Part shown: positions 20,901 to 28,357 of the stretch, piece by piece
Layout of the letters: each line of letters begins with the position of its first letter
Position numbering within the stretch: position 1 is the first letter of the stretch
Assembly (NCBI GenBank): GCA_015472025.1
Contig: BNHL01000001.1
Location: 2,592,001 to 2,656,000 of the forward strand
Length of the DNA: 64,000 bases
Origin: Cytophagales bacterium WSM2-2
GTDB lineage: Bacteria; Bacteroidota; Bacteroidia; Cytophagales; Cyclobacteriaceae
Direction: 5' to 3'
The notes under the pieces: model-generated
What the model saw: only the letters and a program-made list of their open reading frames with translations
Told to the model about the DNA's origin: nothing
The model's database searches: none
Made by a program: the position numbers and the translations under genes

Positions 20901-21602
20901 GTTAACGGAATAATTCCCTGAAAACGAAGAAGCCTTGACCATGATCGTGGCAGAAGCATTTACAGAAAAAGATGATCCGGTTAATGTGAGTAAATAGGTG
21001 CTCGGGTCAAAAATACCACTTACTGAAAAGGCCTTGGAGACTGCTGCATTTGAGCTGAGCGTGGTGGTACTCCCGGAATTGATCGTCAGTTTTCTGAATG
21101 TAGTGGCTCCACTAATGGATTGTGAAGCTCCTGCAAAAATAACTGTAACACTGCTACCCGTAGCATTGTATGTCCCCGTGCTAACCCAATTACCTGTTAG
21201 TGATATCGTGTAACCACTGTGCGTGATTGTACCGTTAGAGCCGATGGTGATGGTTCCGCTTACTGTCAGTGACCGATTGACCGTGAGTGTTGAAGTCTTT
21301 GTGCCTGCTCCGATGGTAAGAGATTTACACTTAGCTGTTTTCGAGATCTTGGGTTGGAAAGTTCCCGTAAAGCTGGCATCCCCTATAGTGACGGCTGTGC
21401 TTGATGACGGTATCCCATTGGTCCAATTACTTGCATTTGACCACGAAGTACTACTCGTACCCTTCCAGCTGGTTTGAGCAAACGAATTAGAAATAATAAA
21501 GTTTAGAACGGAAAAAATAATGAGTATCCTGATCAGGGGATTCTTTGCATTCTTTTTTGTCGCTTGACCAAACCAGAACATTTTGTTGTTTGTTGGGCTC
21601 AT
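14922..21602 (-). CDS. Giant beta-repeat surface protein with T9SS C-terminal sorting domain
   Basis: The 2226-residue protein should be exported by Sec and then moved to the surface by the type IX secretion system. A signal peptide ends at SNSFAQ (about 43). A WKGTSSTSWSNASNW module follows (about 45-80) and recurs near residue 935 as WKGTTSSNWATAGNW. Between and after them are dozens of beta units of 45-60 residues; a recurring core is VEYNGTxQxVSxxxYGNLxxS, seen at least eight times. The end has a VDLDWATASEIDNEGFDVEK module (about 2070) and a type A sorting domain (ILAIYPNPVKDKVSI to the final MIKL). Composition is strongly Ser/Thr/Gly/Asn. A filamentous adhesin or matrix role is inference. 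An ATG seven codons in (21581) is an alternative start. Confidence 0.87.
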   Translation of the reverse strand: MSPTNNKMFWFGQATKKNAKNPLIRILIIFSVLNFIISNSFAQTSWKGTSSTSWSNASNWTNGIPSSSTAVTIGDASFTGTFQPKISKTAKCKSLTIGAGTKTSTLTVNRSLTVSGTITIGSNGTITHSGYTISLTGNWVSTGTYNATGSSVTVIFAGASQSISGATTFRKLTINSGSTTTLSSNAAVSKAFSVSGIFDPSTYLLTLTGSSFSVNASATIMVKASSFSGNYSVNPSLNSASTVDYASSAINQTVAALSYGTLKISGGTVKTLAANTTPLSSSSTTGNITITAGTLDLSSFTLNRGTSVAGGSFSMSSSTTLKIGGTNTFPANYSTVNLASLCTVEYNGTNQTVSNQSYGNLTFSSGSGAATKTMPATALVVANDFTSAIGSGTSVSFTASGAITVKGNTTIGASTTFNGGSGSHTLAGNFTVNGTFTGGTSTITTSGAGMVIAGSGTLNFNNLTVTGLGITASATAISVSGNLSTSGPGTFTHNTGGALTMTGSSKTISGLDITFYDFTITGSVTTTSSFTITSNLAVSGSFSATAGTVQMTGAGKTISGAGSITFYALRVSGTVSTAISFSMRSDLSGIGKLTATAGTLSFISTSSFAGGHDLFNVTINGTKLQLGTNAIMGVAGTFSILAGTFDVTTSVPNTVNYNGSGLQSVTSTTYSNLTMSVGGTKTAIGGFTVNNDLTIGTGTTFSASLFTHIVSNNWINNGTFTAGSSTIQLTGTLNSAVTGATTFNILTINKSSSVNFVTLNNNISVATLNMTTGQLFTGSNSVTITTTRSGNGIIMGTIVHTHLFLTGTAYAFEGPYNTVTFNSITLGAVTSVSVNVTAASVATFPLEGSINREYTISVTNTGTYSATLRLHYEDLELNGNTESTMALWRYTSSWTGMGKSANDATNNWVEQSSLTDISNGWTISDANVTAIWKGTTSSNWATAGNWKSGTVPSTGDIVQIGTEAFTNQPSVSSAVTAKAITFGSIQPATLTIATGGSLIVNGNVRGDWQADATNTINVGAQTMTVIGDMILSNGNNARYINLSISSGSLTVNGSLNQAGGASVSFTGTGSLNIGSDFSYTAGTFIAGTGTVSYNGTSSQAVAGGIAYNNLTINKSSGAATISSSAVLNGNLTLSAGTFNMNATMTVAGDVTINSGATLNENVSTFSLGGNWTRNGTFNSALGNITFNGSGSQTISTTTFNDLIINKSAGTVSPSGNLTINGDLTITSGTFDLISYTANRSVTGGTVTMGSGAMMKIGGASNFPSNFNIKTFSATSTVEYNGTVAQSVAAITYGNLVLSNGGALTKVLTGTTGVSGDITISSGTTLDGSSYTINLQGNWNNYGTFTPSTGAVAFNGGTSGANKLITGTTTLYNSVFTGYYSTAAGTDLTFLSTFNLTGYLNTGTNTRTYYGDAIVTGTTSEDGVTNIMGQQVQTIRLIGTFVSPAFTSTVKFKGTVAPIIDGTATPVTLINVEVANTSATGIVGYQDIIVYGTFNVLSGCLWNATSTNATFKGSFTNNGTVTGSGKFTFVPSAPLGNAVTTTIYLGSGTNFQNTGTVEFSGANQLIINGAPSSFNNVIISNTNASGITASGNWSVNGDFTVNTGSTFNAGVGFSHTTQGDITVAGTFNGSTSSVVMSPLDSAFISGSGSITFNDLTIASKVNCDTDFNVSGNFTNNGTFDASGVDIYFSGTSSATIGGSVSPTTLETIIINKSLPTSSVTLAINISGLVSVEVNGGILNLAGYSVAEETTNGGALSVGADATLKTGSNIALPVFSNGYTFDPASTVEYNGTTQAVSQQSYGHLTLSNSGTKTFQSGTTNIAGNLVVSGTASGTAVTNSSLLYFNGTSVQTVSALAFYDVTIDNVSGISLAGNVSVNNLLTFISGKLVTNTFKVLLGSLATISGEASGKYIVGTVQSTQTVGTGSSSFGGMGVSLASGPENLGNVTVVRSSGPGTAGVLGSHQGINRTWTITITGTQPASGRQVTFGWVSDDDNGKDLTHMQLYSRETSSDPWSVKTASTNVSVRSFSYTTTHFSDWTASDTNNSLPITLLSFTGLRMSDTEVDLDWATASEIDNEGFDVEKSINGKDFIKIGFVQGKGNSTARQAYVFADNSAYGSSYYRLRQIDLDGQSKYSSVILITGNKNAILAIYPNPVKDKVSIVGDENLMNENEVSLRITSDGGQNLIDEKGAFDQVVIRLNQHLDKLTTGIYYLTISTPNQNYIQRMIKL

Positions 21603-21625
21603 AAGTTTTTGGGTTCATTCCATAA

Positions 21626-21670
21626 CAAAAGTGGTGCTTACCCAAACAAGAAGAATCAGAGAATACCTGA
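21626..21670 (-). promoter_or_regulatory. Promoter with TCAG-N7-CTGA site, giant T9SS gene
   Basis: TCAGAGAATACCTGA lies at 21656-21670 on the + strand. Read toward the gene, 26 bases separate it from TTTG at 21629-21626, and the start codon follows after 23 bases. A second overlapping repeat, CCTGATTT-GACA-AAATCAGG (21665-21684), extends the symmetry upstream. Confidence 0.65.
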
Positions 21671-21838
21671 TTTGACAAAATCAGGAAAGGGCCTAGACAG
21701 ACCTCTGGTTAAGAGAACAATGTCTACTCAAGCCAAGTTTGCCCATTACCCTTTTATGGAGGTGGTAGTTTTCCTATTATCAAATGTATAATTGAAAATA
21801 AATGTGTACCAGACTAAGACTGTTTGATGACGCAGGGT

Positions 21839-21869
21839 AATAAAACCAGCAACCTTATCCGGCTGCTGG
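21839..21869 (-). terminator. Rho-independent terminator after the REC-HPt gene
   Basis: On the - strand, CCAGCAGCC, a six-base loop and GGTTGCTGG (one G-T pair) are followed by TTTTATT. It begins 23 bases after the stop of the gene at 21892-22602. Confidence 0.75.
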
Positions 21870-21891
21870 CTTTGGAATATTTATATGGGTA

Positions 21892-22602
21892 CTATTTGAG
21901 TTCGAAAGCCAAACTTTCAACGATTTCACTACAAATCCCACTCAAGAGAAGTCTTTTTTCACTCAACTCAGTAGGTGTAACTTGCGCTTTAACAAGGGAC
22001 CTAAATTCATCCATCATCCCTGAAAGCTCACTATCGTCCAGCATTGTAATTGTGGCTTTTACTTTATGGCTTACTGAAAGAAATAGCTCTTGGCTGCCCG
22101 TAAGAATGGTCTGCCGCAATTCGTGAATATTATTTATCATTAAAGAAATAAGTTCGTTTTTGAATTCCAGGTCACCATCTGTGTAAACTTGGAAGTCAAT
22201 AAAGAGTTCCCTCCTGTTTACATCAGTTACATATTGGGAGATTTTTTCACGCAATTCCTCTGCAACAATTGGTTTATTAATCACATCGTTCATCCCATTA
22301 AGGATTGCCTGATCTTTAACGTTTTTGACGTCCGAGGCCGTGAATGCGAAAATGGGTACATTTTTAAAATATTTATCACCCATAGCTCTTATCCTGCTTG
22401 TTGATTCGAATCCATCCATTTCAGGCATCTGGATGTCCATAATAACCGCTTGGAAAATTTTGCTCACGATTTTATTCAATGCTTCTTTTCCATGGTTGGC
22501 AATCGTAACAGCGAAGCCCAATTTTTGCAAAAAAGTCTTGGTAATAAATTGATTTATCTCGCTATCCTCCACCAATAGGATGTTCATTCCTTGATAATTC
22601 AT
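21892..22602 (-). CDS. REC-HPt two-domain phosphorelay protein
   Basis: The 236-residue soluble protein has a receiver (residues 6-122, D56 in VIMDIQMPEMDG, lysine in NKPIVAEEL) and a C-terminal helical domain (about 140-235) with SVSHKVKATITML, which matches the HPt pattern H-x-x-K; the putative phospho-histidine is H179. It could take phosphate from one kinase and pass it to another receiver, so it is a candidate shuttle for the HPt-less kinases around. It is monocistronic, ends at the terminator 21839-21869 and has a TCAG-N7-CTGA palindrome 136 bases upstream, though without the exact 26-base spacing. Confidence 0.83.
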   Translation of the reverse strand: MNYQGMNILLVEDSEINQFITKTFLQKLGFAVTIANHGKEALNKIVSKIFQAVIMDIQMPEMDGFESTSRIRAMGDKYFKNVPIFAFTASDVKNVKDQAILNGMNDVINKPIVAEELREKISQYVTDVNRRELFIDFQVYTDGDLEFKNELISLMINNIHELRQTILTGSQELFLSVSHKVKATITMLDDSELSGMMDEFRSLVKAQVTPTELSEKRLLLSGICSEIVESLAFELK

Positions 22603-22737
22603 ATGCTCTTGGTTTTAGTTTTAGATTAAAATTTTCACGCTGCTACTTTAATTCTTACAGAACAAAATTGAGCTATTAAACAGTGTAGAAAATCAGGGCC
22701 AAGATGATTTTACAAAAATCAGAAAATGAGTAAGGTG

Positions 22738-22752
22738 TCAGGTTTTTTCTGA
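22738..22752. promoter_or_regulatory. TCAG-N7-CTGA palindrome
   Basis: TCAGGTTTTTTCTGA is the exact reverse complement of the copy at 45297-45311. The nearest TTTG boxes lie 21 bases (toward the REC-HPt gene) and 24 bases (other direction) away, so the standard 26-base spacing is missing and its use is uncertain. Confidence 0.45.
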
Positions 22753-22909
22753 GGATGAAGCGGATTTAAAACAGAATTTGAAATAATTAAGCCCCTTCAA
22801 AGTGGAGAGAAACAACGCAATTTCACTCTGATTAACCTTTCATGGTTTTTGCATAGAGACCTAAAAGGGTTTTTGCGGGGCGACTAGTATCGATTTATCC
22901 ATTACTTAC

Positions 22910-22943
22910 GGGAAAATACGGACATCAATTCCGTATTTTTCCC
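22910..22943. promoter_or_regulatory. GGGAAAATACGG inverted repeat
   Basis: GGGAAAATACGG, nine bases, then CCGTATTTTTCCC: an inverted repeat with one extra T. It matches the arms of the perfect 15-base palindrome at 37417-37451 upstream of the large hybrid kinase. Here the first gene downstream is the secreted-protein gene at 23141. Confidence 0.45.
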
Positions 22944-23140
22944 ATCTCTTCATGGGAAATTATCCTATCCTTTTTGTGCTTTTTGTATTGGCTACATTAC
23001 ATTAGTGATAAGCACGTGCGAAGAAATGTGCAATCTTGATTAGCATATAATGCCGCCTTCACATCCTCATTAAATTATTTGAAAGATCTGAGAAAGTATC
23101 GCGATCTGTAATTAGGAACTAGGATCATAAATATTATAAA

Positions 23141-23767
23141 ATGAAACAACTAGAAATCATCAGTATGTCTGTTGGTTTACGCGTTTTAATCGTAGGCATT
23201 TTTATTGGCTTGCTGCCTCAAATTAAAATCGAGGCCCAAATTGAGCAAGGGATAAACACCGATACTGCTGTAGTTCTAAACGGACGGGTAAAATTGGTTT
23301 TGCCAAGTGTACCATATAGGAAAATACAAAGGAGAGAGCTTTTCAAACAATATACCGCTGAATTCAGGGTCGATAAATTACAATTTGCCACTGGTTTCGA
23401 CTTTGGGGAAAATACCACATATCGCTTGTTTTGTACAAACATGGATGGCCAGGAGGGGAATGATAGGGGGCTTACAATGTGGAAGCGTCTTAAGTTGTTT
23501 ACTGATCGAATACCTCACGGTCGATGGATTAAAAGTGGTTACAGGAGTACAAAAGATGGGTACTTATATTTTGTGAATATTGTTTATCCTATTAAGGACG
23601 GGCTTCGATTTGCGAAGTTCATTTTTTTTGATGTCGACGGGAAGTTGGCTTTTGGGTTATTTCAATGCGGGAACAATGAGATTAGTCGATGGTCATCCTA
23701 TTGTGATATGGATTGGAGACAGATGACTCCAAGCAGTGATGATAGGTCCCGGTTTATCGCTTTTTAG
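23141..23767 (+). CDS. Secreted protein of unknown function, paralog of 44610-45230
   Basis: The 208-residue protein has a signal peptide ending at KIEAQ (about 33; ATG 23165 would give a shorter one). The mature part aligns along its whole length with the product of 44610-45230: both have VLNG-V near the start, an F-VxxxxxxxGF block, LxxWKxxxxFTDxIPxxRWIxS, YFVN and RFxKFxFFxxDGxLAFxL. I know no named family. The fold looks like a single alpha+beta periplasmic domain. A 3-prime fragment of a third copy lies at 27598-27725. All copies sit beside two-component genes, so a sensory or accessory role for the kinases is a guess. Confidence 0.6.
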   Translation: MKQLEIISMSVGLRVLIVGIFIGLLPQIKIEAQIEQGINTDTAVVLNGRVKLVLPSVPYRKIQRRELFKQYTAEFRVDKLQFATGFDFGENTTYRLFCTNMDGQEGNDRGLTMWKRLKLFTDRIPHGRWIKSGYRSTKDGYLYFVNIVYPIKDGLRFAKFIFFDVDGKLAFGLFQCGNNEISRWSSYCDMDWRQMTPSSDDRSRFIAF

Positions 23768-24055
23768 AACAAGTTCGTTTGACTCAATCATTGACTATTT
23801 GCGTGGACAAAAGACGTCCTCAACCCCCTTAAACCTTATCGAGAAGATTTTCACGCTGTCGCTTGGAAGTCAAAAATTGTGTAAACATATTTTTATAAAT
23901 GCAGCAGGCGCTTGACAGCTCGCGCGAGTCTTTCTCTTTCAACGGTTTTTCAAGAAATTCATTTAAACCCATTTTTTTTGCAAAGATTATATCTCCTAAT
24001 TCTCCATCAAAGGACAGCATTAAATGGGAATACTCTTTTTTGCTCTTCTCTTAGT
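23635..24055 (+). repeat. Direct segmental duplication, copy 1
   Basis: The last part of the secreted-protein gene and the following intergenic DNA are repeated in the same orientation at about 27598-28025. Shared blocks include TTGACAGCTCGCGCG, ACATATTTTTATAAATGCA and AAAGACGTCCTCAACC, in the same order and spacing. The copy contains the tail of a receiver gene on the - strand. It stops where the TonB receptor gene begins. Confidence 0.8.
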
Positions 24056-24060
24056 AGGTA
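23829..24060 (-). pseudogene. Receiver-domain remnant (C-terminal third)
   Basis: The - strand reads MLSFDGELGDIIFAKKMGLN and then EFLEKPLKEKD, which aligns with the C-terminal end of the intact receiver at 27142-27504 (MLSSDGEEEVIILAKKMGVN, EFLKKPLKDKE). The phospho-acceptor half is missing, cut off about 15 bases from the TonB receptor stop codon, and the end has drifted. It cannot work as a receiver. Confidence 0.7.
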
Positions 24061-24075
24061 CTTTCCGAATTATTT

Positions 24076-26097
24076 TCACCAATTTAATTTATATCCAGCC
24101 CGGACATTGAACTCCCTCCCAATTCCAGGTAACGGAGGATGACCACCTACAGATGCTTGGACAAAAGTCTGGTGCTGATCGAACAAATCGAAGACTCCTG
24201 CACCTAGATTGAGGTTGCCGGTTGTGTAACGCAAGAAAAGGTTGAAAAAAAACTCGCTCGCTATTTTTCCATACATGTAGTTGCCACTCCCGTCTATGGC
24301 ATTATTGGCATAGCGACTTGCCAAAATGTTCATGGATGGATTAACTGAAAGACCTTTACGTAGTTTTATGCTGCCAGCCATGTTCACCCTATTGGATGGA
24401 AAGCCAAGAGACTGACTCTCTGATTGAGGAACTTGATAGATAGGCGCCTGATTTATACCCTTAGAGTTGTAGTAAGCATAGTTGGCATTGAGGTATCCCC
24501 ATTTACACCTGATACGGTAATCTAACTCAACACCCAAAGAACCTGTTTGGGCAAAATTGACAAATACTCCTCCAATTGGATTGGGTGTAGCTTGAAAAAC
24601 AAGGGGACCATCAATTAGTATGTGGAAGAAATTGCATGTCAATGCCATTTGCTTGTTTAACTTAACCCCCAATTCGAGTTCAGCAACACCTGTTTTTTCC
24701 GGCTTCACATCAGGGTTGTAATTCAAATACTCGATACCGGGAGCACGGAATGCACGGCTGTATAGGGCTTTGAAATGAAATTTCTCAATAGTCTTTGTGA
24801 TGCCAATGCGTGGTGAAAAAGCGCTGCCAAAAATATTGTGATCGTCGAATCTGGAGCCAACGGTAATGTTGAATCCACTCGCCTTAATAATACCCTGCGC
24901 AAAAATGCCTATATCGTAGAGTGGTGAGGTTTCTTGTGTGCCACCTAAACTAAAAAAGTAACCGGAGGTAGTATAAGGGCTTGGCCCATCGTTCACGGCA
25001 TGATCAAAATAAGAATCCACACCTGCTACAATAGATATCTTTCTATTGGGCGTCCAATTTAGATTAACTGAAGGGGCAAAACGTGTTGAATGAATAAAGT
25101 ATTGAAAATGCGAATCGATGGTCGTATTATAAGGGGATCCATATTTATAGTTCATGCGTGGTGTGATTTGAAGTTTTTCAGAAATTTTCCAATCGTATTT
25201 AGCATCTGCAATGACATAAGTAAACTTTTGAAGATCTGCTGTGGAGGTGACAGTTGGATAACCATCTATGGTTTCTACTTGATACTTGTCCAAAAGTACG
25301 CGAGTGCTCAGTCCTCCTATTTTGAATGATCCATTAAGCGTACACGGACGCAAGTGTGAGTATTTGGATAAGTCCGCCGGATTGCCAGATAAAGCAGTGT
25401 TACCATAAAGATCGTAATACGCCTTATTGTCAGACGCTAGCCCTCTACCATACTGACCACTTAAAGAATAATCCATTTTACCACTGGCGTTACCGACACT
25501 AAAATTTGCCAGGGTTTTTGTTGCCAGGACATTACTCGTTGCCCCATACAATCCGTTAAAAGAAATTCCTTTTATGTCCTTCCCTTTTCGGGTAATGATA
25601 TTGATTACCCCTAACTCTGCATAACCACCATATATAGCTGAACCCGGACCACGAATGATCTCGATCCGATCTATATTATTGATATCGTAATGCTGTGGGA
25701 CATGGTTTGTGCCAAACAAAATTTCATTCATTTCCTGACCATCAATTAACAAAAGCAGTCTGCCTTCATGAGCCCAGATCCCTCTTGCCCCAATATCTAC
25801 CAAGTTAAGTCCATCAAGGCCCATGGTAAACCCAGGCACTTGATTTAAAATATCCATTAAATCACGTGCTCCCATACTGAGGATTTCTTCGCGCGTGATG
25901 ATAGAAATAACGGAGGGGACCTCGCGAACATTAAGGTTTGATTTTGAAACCTGGACAGGTACTTTCATCAATTCCTCCATGCTCATTTCTGTAATATCAA
26001 GCGAGCCTGTTTTTGATGCTTGTGCATATACTTCAGATGAAATCAAACCTAAACTTATTATAACGAGCAGCAGTTTTTGATTAATCATAATGGTCAT
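24076..26097 (-). CDS. TonB-dependent receptor, short SLEDLM-type
   Basis: The 673-residue outer-membrane receptor has a signal peptide ending VYAQ (about 26), a motif TEMSMEELMKVPVQVSKSN, a plug domain (about 55-170, VPSVISIITREEI, IRGPGSAIYGGYAELGVINI) and a 22-strand barrel ending in VRAGYKLNW. It lacks the carboxypeptidase-like N-terminal domain of SusC proteins and has no SusD partner. Receptors with this EELM/DLMN motif are often found beside kinases and YfiR-like proteins. It lies downstream of the decayed kinase 26170-26983 on the same strand, as the second receptor (34312-36576) lies downstream of the intact kinase. Ligand unknown. Confidence 0.92.
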   Translation of the reverse strand: MTIMINQKLLLVIISLGLISSEVYAQASKTGSLDITEMSMEELMKVPVQVSKSNLNVREVPSVISIITREEILSMGARDLMDILNQVPGFTMGLDGLNLVDIGARGIWAHEGRLLLLIDGQEMNEILFGTNHVPQHYDINNIDRIEIIRGPGSAIYGGYAELGVINIITRKGKDIKGISFNGLYGATSNVLATKTLANFSVGNASGKMDYSLSGQYGRGLASDNKAYYDLYGNTALSGNPADLSKYSHLRPCTLNGSFKIGGLSTRVLLDKYQVETIDGYPTVTSTADLQKFTYVIADAKYDWKISEKLQITPRMNYKYGSPYNTTIDSHFQYFIHSTRFAPSVNLNWTPNRKISIVAGVDSYFDHAVNDGPSPYTTSGYFFSLGGTQETSPLYDIGIFAQGIIKASGFNITVGSRFDDHNIFGSAFSPRIGITKTIEKFHFKALYSRAFRAPGIEYLNYNPDVKPEKTGVAELELGVKLNKQMALTCNFFHILIDGPLVFQATPNPIGGVFVNFAQTGSLGVELDYRIRCKWGYLNANYAYYNSKGINQAPIYQVPQSESQSLGFPSNRVNMAGSIKLRKGLSVNPSMNILASRYANNAIDGSGNYMYGKIASEFFFNLFLRYTTGNLNLGAGVFDLFDQHQTFVQASVGGHPPLPGIGREFNVRAGYKLNW

Positions 26098-26169
26098 TTA
26101 GAGTTACGTAAACCTATAGTCCCTTACTATTACTTCTTGCGAATTCAGCAAATGATTTCTAATCACTGT

Positions 26170-26983
26170 AGCATGGCTTCGCATCATGCCAGTACTCTCA
26201 AATTTGTCTCGAGATTGAAGGGCTGAAAAATGACAAATATCTTTTCATGGTATCCAGGCTCAATTCCCGGACCATTGTCTTTAATTACAAATTCAAAATA
26301 GTTATCGTGATCGGCTCCAGTGACTTTGATCAGACTGTCCTTCTTATCGTTATATTTGATCGCATTGCCGATCAGATTTGAAAAGACCTGGAACAGCATT
26401 GTGACACTCCCCTGGATCATTTCCAAGTTGCTTTTGTTTTCTTCAGATAATGGTCCTAAGTCTTTTTGCAGCCACATTGAAAGATTGTTGATTGCACGTA
26501 GGGGAGTGTCCAAGCCGTGGGAAACTGTGTAGGTAAACTGATCTAGTTCTTTATTATTTTTCTCCAGAAAGTTTGTGTATTCGGCCAATTTCTCTTGTGA
26601 TTTTTTTTATTCTGTCGCATTTCTGATAAAAATCAGCTTTACGACCGACGAACTCTCACGGACATTTATGACTGTAGCAGGGCATGCACCGATAAACTGT
26701 TGATCATTAAATCTGATAAAGGAGCCTTCATAATTTTTTACACTACCTTGGGTTTTGAGCAGGCAATGAATTTTTAAGTGCCACCTTGTCCGCGCACAGA
26801 TCATCAAAGTGTATGTCATTCAACGATTCACTTTTTGTGAAACCAAAACAGTCTTAGTTCCGCTTCAATTGTGGTCTCTATGTTGGTGACTTCCCTTAGC
26901 ACGAATAGCCTTCCCTCATCGATTTCAGCGCATCTGAGATGAAGTGTTTTTTGGAGCAAGTATTGAGCTTCAAGTATGTTCAT
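26170..26983 (-). pseudogene. Decayed PAS-histidine kinase (inverted copy of 28358-29464)
   Basis: From ATG 26983 the - strand starts MNILEAQYLLQK like the intact kinase (MNILETQYLLQK), then loses frame. Later pieces match in other frames: QGSVKNYEGSFIRFND and ESSSVVKLIFIRN (PAS end), then KNNKELDQFTYTVSHGLDTP, where the H box SHDLKAP has become SHGLDTP. About 70 codons between the HisKA helix and the N box are deleted. NLIGNAIKYNDK and IKDNGPGIEPGYHEKIF follow, and homology stops after the DKFEST equivalent, before the G2 box. Frameshifts, deletion, altered H box and missing end make it non-functional. Confidence 0.88.
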
Positions 26984-27010
26984 AAAAAAGTTCGATAACT
27001 CATTGAAAGG

Positions 27011-27055
27011 CAAAGGTGCCTGATAAGGTGTTTCTGTGCATCAGGGATTTTCTGA
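27011..27055 (-). promoter_or_regulatory. TCAG-N7-CTGA promoter of the decayed kinase
   Basis: TCAGGGATTTTCTGA (27041-27055) lies 26 bases from TTTG (27014-27011) in the direction of the decayed kinase, the same as at the intact copy (28287-28331). It also lies 86 bases before the intact receiver gene on the + strand and could still serve it. Confidence 0.55.
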
Positions 27056-27141
27056 TTTTTTGAATTCCAGAAATTCCTTACCTTATAAAAATTGGGGCTA
27101 TTGCTTCAATATTTTACCTTCGACTTTCTCCAGACCCGTCC

Positions 27142-27504
27142 ATGAAGATTCTAGTTTGCGATGACGACCCTGCTTTGGTAAGCATGATTCTTTTCCGGTT
27201 GAACCAGGATAATTATAATGATATAACCATTGCTCGTGATGGATATCAAGCTATAGAACATCTGCGCAAGCAGGATTTCGATCTAGTAATTACAGACATT
27301 CACATGCCGTATTGTACCGGAGATCATGTTGTTGCTCTGATAAGGGAGGAACAAAAAAAGGAAACACCTATTTTGATGCTATCCTCTGATGGTGAGGAAG
27401 AAGTTATAATCCTTGCTAAAAAAATGGGAGTAAATGAATTTCTTAAAAAACCGCTAAAGGATAAGGAGTTATCAAAAGCAGTAAAACGTTTGTTAAAAAC
27501 GTGA
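27142..27504 (+). CDS. Single-domain response regulator
   Basis: The 120-residue protein is a bare CheY-like receiver: acidic pocket CDDD (6-9), phospho-acceptor D52 in LVITDIHMP, conserved serine in MLSSDG and lysine in FLKKPLKD. It has no output domain, so it must act by protein contact or as a phosphate relay or sink. It sits in arm A of the inverted duplication, divergent from the decayed kinase. Its counterpart in arm B (27850-28214) is broken, so this is the only working copy and could be the partner of the kinase at 28358 (inference). Confidence 0.87.
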   Translation: MKILVCDDDPALVSMILFRLNQDNYNDITIARDGYQAIEHLRKQDFDLVITDIHMPYCTGDHVVALIREEQKKETPILMLSSDGEEEVIILAKKMGVNEFLKKPLKDKELSKAVKRLLKT

Positions 27505-27597
27505 CTACATCCGCAATTTCCGAGTCTCCTTCAGAGCCTTGATTTTCTGCGGCTTTAAAGCAGATGTGAGAGAAAACCTGAATCTTACTCGATAGTT

Positions 27598-27725
27598 TGT
27601 GAAAATGGCTTTTGGATTGTTTCAATGTGGGAGCTATGAACTTAGTCGATGGAATTCATTTGTGACATGGATTGGAAACAGATGATCCCCAGCAGCGATC
27701 TGATCTCGGCTTAATCATTTTTTAG
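27598..27725 (+). pseudogene. 3-prime fragment of the secreted-protein gene
   Basis: The stretch follows the last 40 or so codons of the gene at 23141-23767 (AFGLFQCG, then SRW, then DMDWRQM equivalents, ending at TTTTTTAG), but with single-base losses that break the frame. There is no start and no 5-prime part. It marks the left edge of direct-duplication copy 2. Confidence 0.75.
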
Positions 27726-28025
27726 AACATGTTGATGTTCGTTTTACTCATTCATTGACTATTGCGTTGACAAAAAGACGTCCTCAACCTTTAAACCTCA
27801 TCGAGAAAGATCTTCACACTGTAACTTGGAAGTCAAAAAACTGCGTAAACATATTTTTATAAATGCAATAGACGCTTGACAGCTCGCGCGTTTTTTCTCT
27901 TTCAACGGCTTTTTAAGAAATTCATTTACTCCCATTTTTTTAGCAAGGATTATAACTTCTTCCTCACCATCAGACGACTAAATTAAATAGGAGTTTTTTT
28001 GCTACTCTCTCTCTTAATAAGAGCT
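27598..28025 (+). repeat. Direct segmental duplication, copy 2
   Basis: Same-orientation copy of about 23635-24055: secreted-protein gene tail followed by the end of a receiver gene on the opposite strand. Here the receiver part continues further (to 28214) and joins arm B of the inverted duplication. Confidence 0.8.
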
Positions 28026-28214
28026 ACCATGTAGTCACCGGTACAGTACGGCATATGCATGTCCGTAATAACTAGGTCAAAATCCTGTTTACGCAATGTT
28101 CATGGCTTGATATCCATCCCTAGCGATAGTTACATCGTTAAAATTGTCCTGGTTCAACCGGAACAGAATTATACGAACCAAGGGCAGGTCATAATCACAA
28201 ACTAGAATCTTTTA
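27850..28214 (-). pseudogene. Decayed receiver gene (inverted copy of 27142-27504)
   Basis: Read on the - strand, the copy keeps long matches to the intact receiver (AAGATTCTAGTTTG, GGTTGAACCAGGA, ACGGACATGCATATGCCGTA, and an 18-base run in GATGGTGAGGAAGAAGTT). The start codon ATG is replaced by CTA, and several indels and in-frame stops break the frame. No usable product is left. Confidence 0.85.
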
Positions 28215-28286
28215 GTGGCTAAGACAAGAGCAATCGAAATAGCATCCCAATTTTTATAAGATAAGGAATTTCCAGAATTCAAAAAA

Positions 28287-28331
28287 TCAGAAAATCCCTG
28301 ATGTACAAACGTCCCACATCCGGCACCTTTG
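28287..28331 (+). promoter_or_regulatory. Promoter with TCAG-N7-CTGA site, kinase operon
   Basis: TCAGAAAATCCCTGA (28287-28301), 26 bases, then TTTG (28328-28331); the kinase ATG follows 26 bases later. It should drive the whole run of signalling genes from 28358, which are tightly spaced. Confidence 0.65.
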
Positions 28332-28357
28332 CCTTTCCAGAGTGATTATTAAATTCC

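Larger units (their letters stand above)
22603..23140. other. Gene-free control region between divergent genes
   Basis: 538 bases separate the REC-HPt gene from the divergent secreted-protein gene. It holds a TCAG-N7-CTGA palindrome (22738-22752) and a GGGAAAATACGG inverted repeat (22910-22943), listed separately. No coding frame is supported. Confidence 0.5.
26170..27504. repeat. Inverted duplication, arm A (decayed kinase / intact receiver)
   Basis: This arm is a reverse-complement copy of about 27850-29370. Both arms have a receiver and a PAS kinase in divergent orientation around a shared 145-160 base promoter region. The promoter part has 29 consecutive identical bases (around 27040-27068 and its counterpart near 28274-28302). 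Arm A kept the receiver and lost the kinase. Confidence 0.85.

Noticed and set aside
15219-21477. Many + strand frames inside the giant T9SS gene
   Set aside because: They mirror the repeated Thr/Ser/Val codons of the real gene and have Val/Pro-rich low-complexity products.
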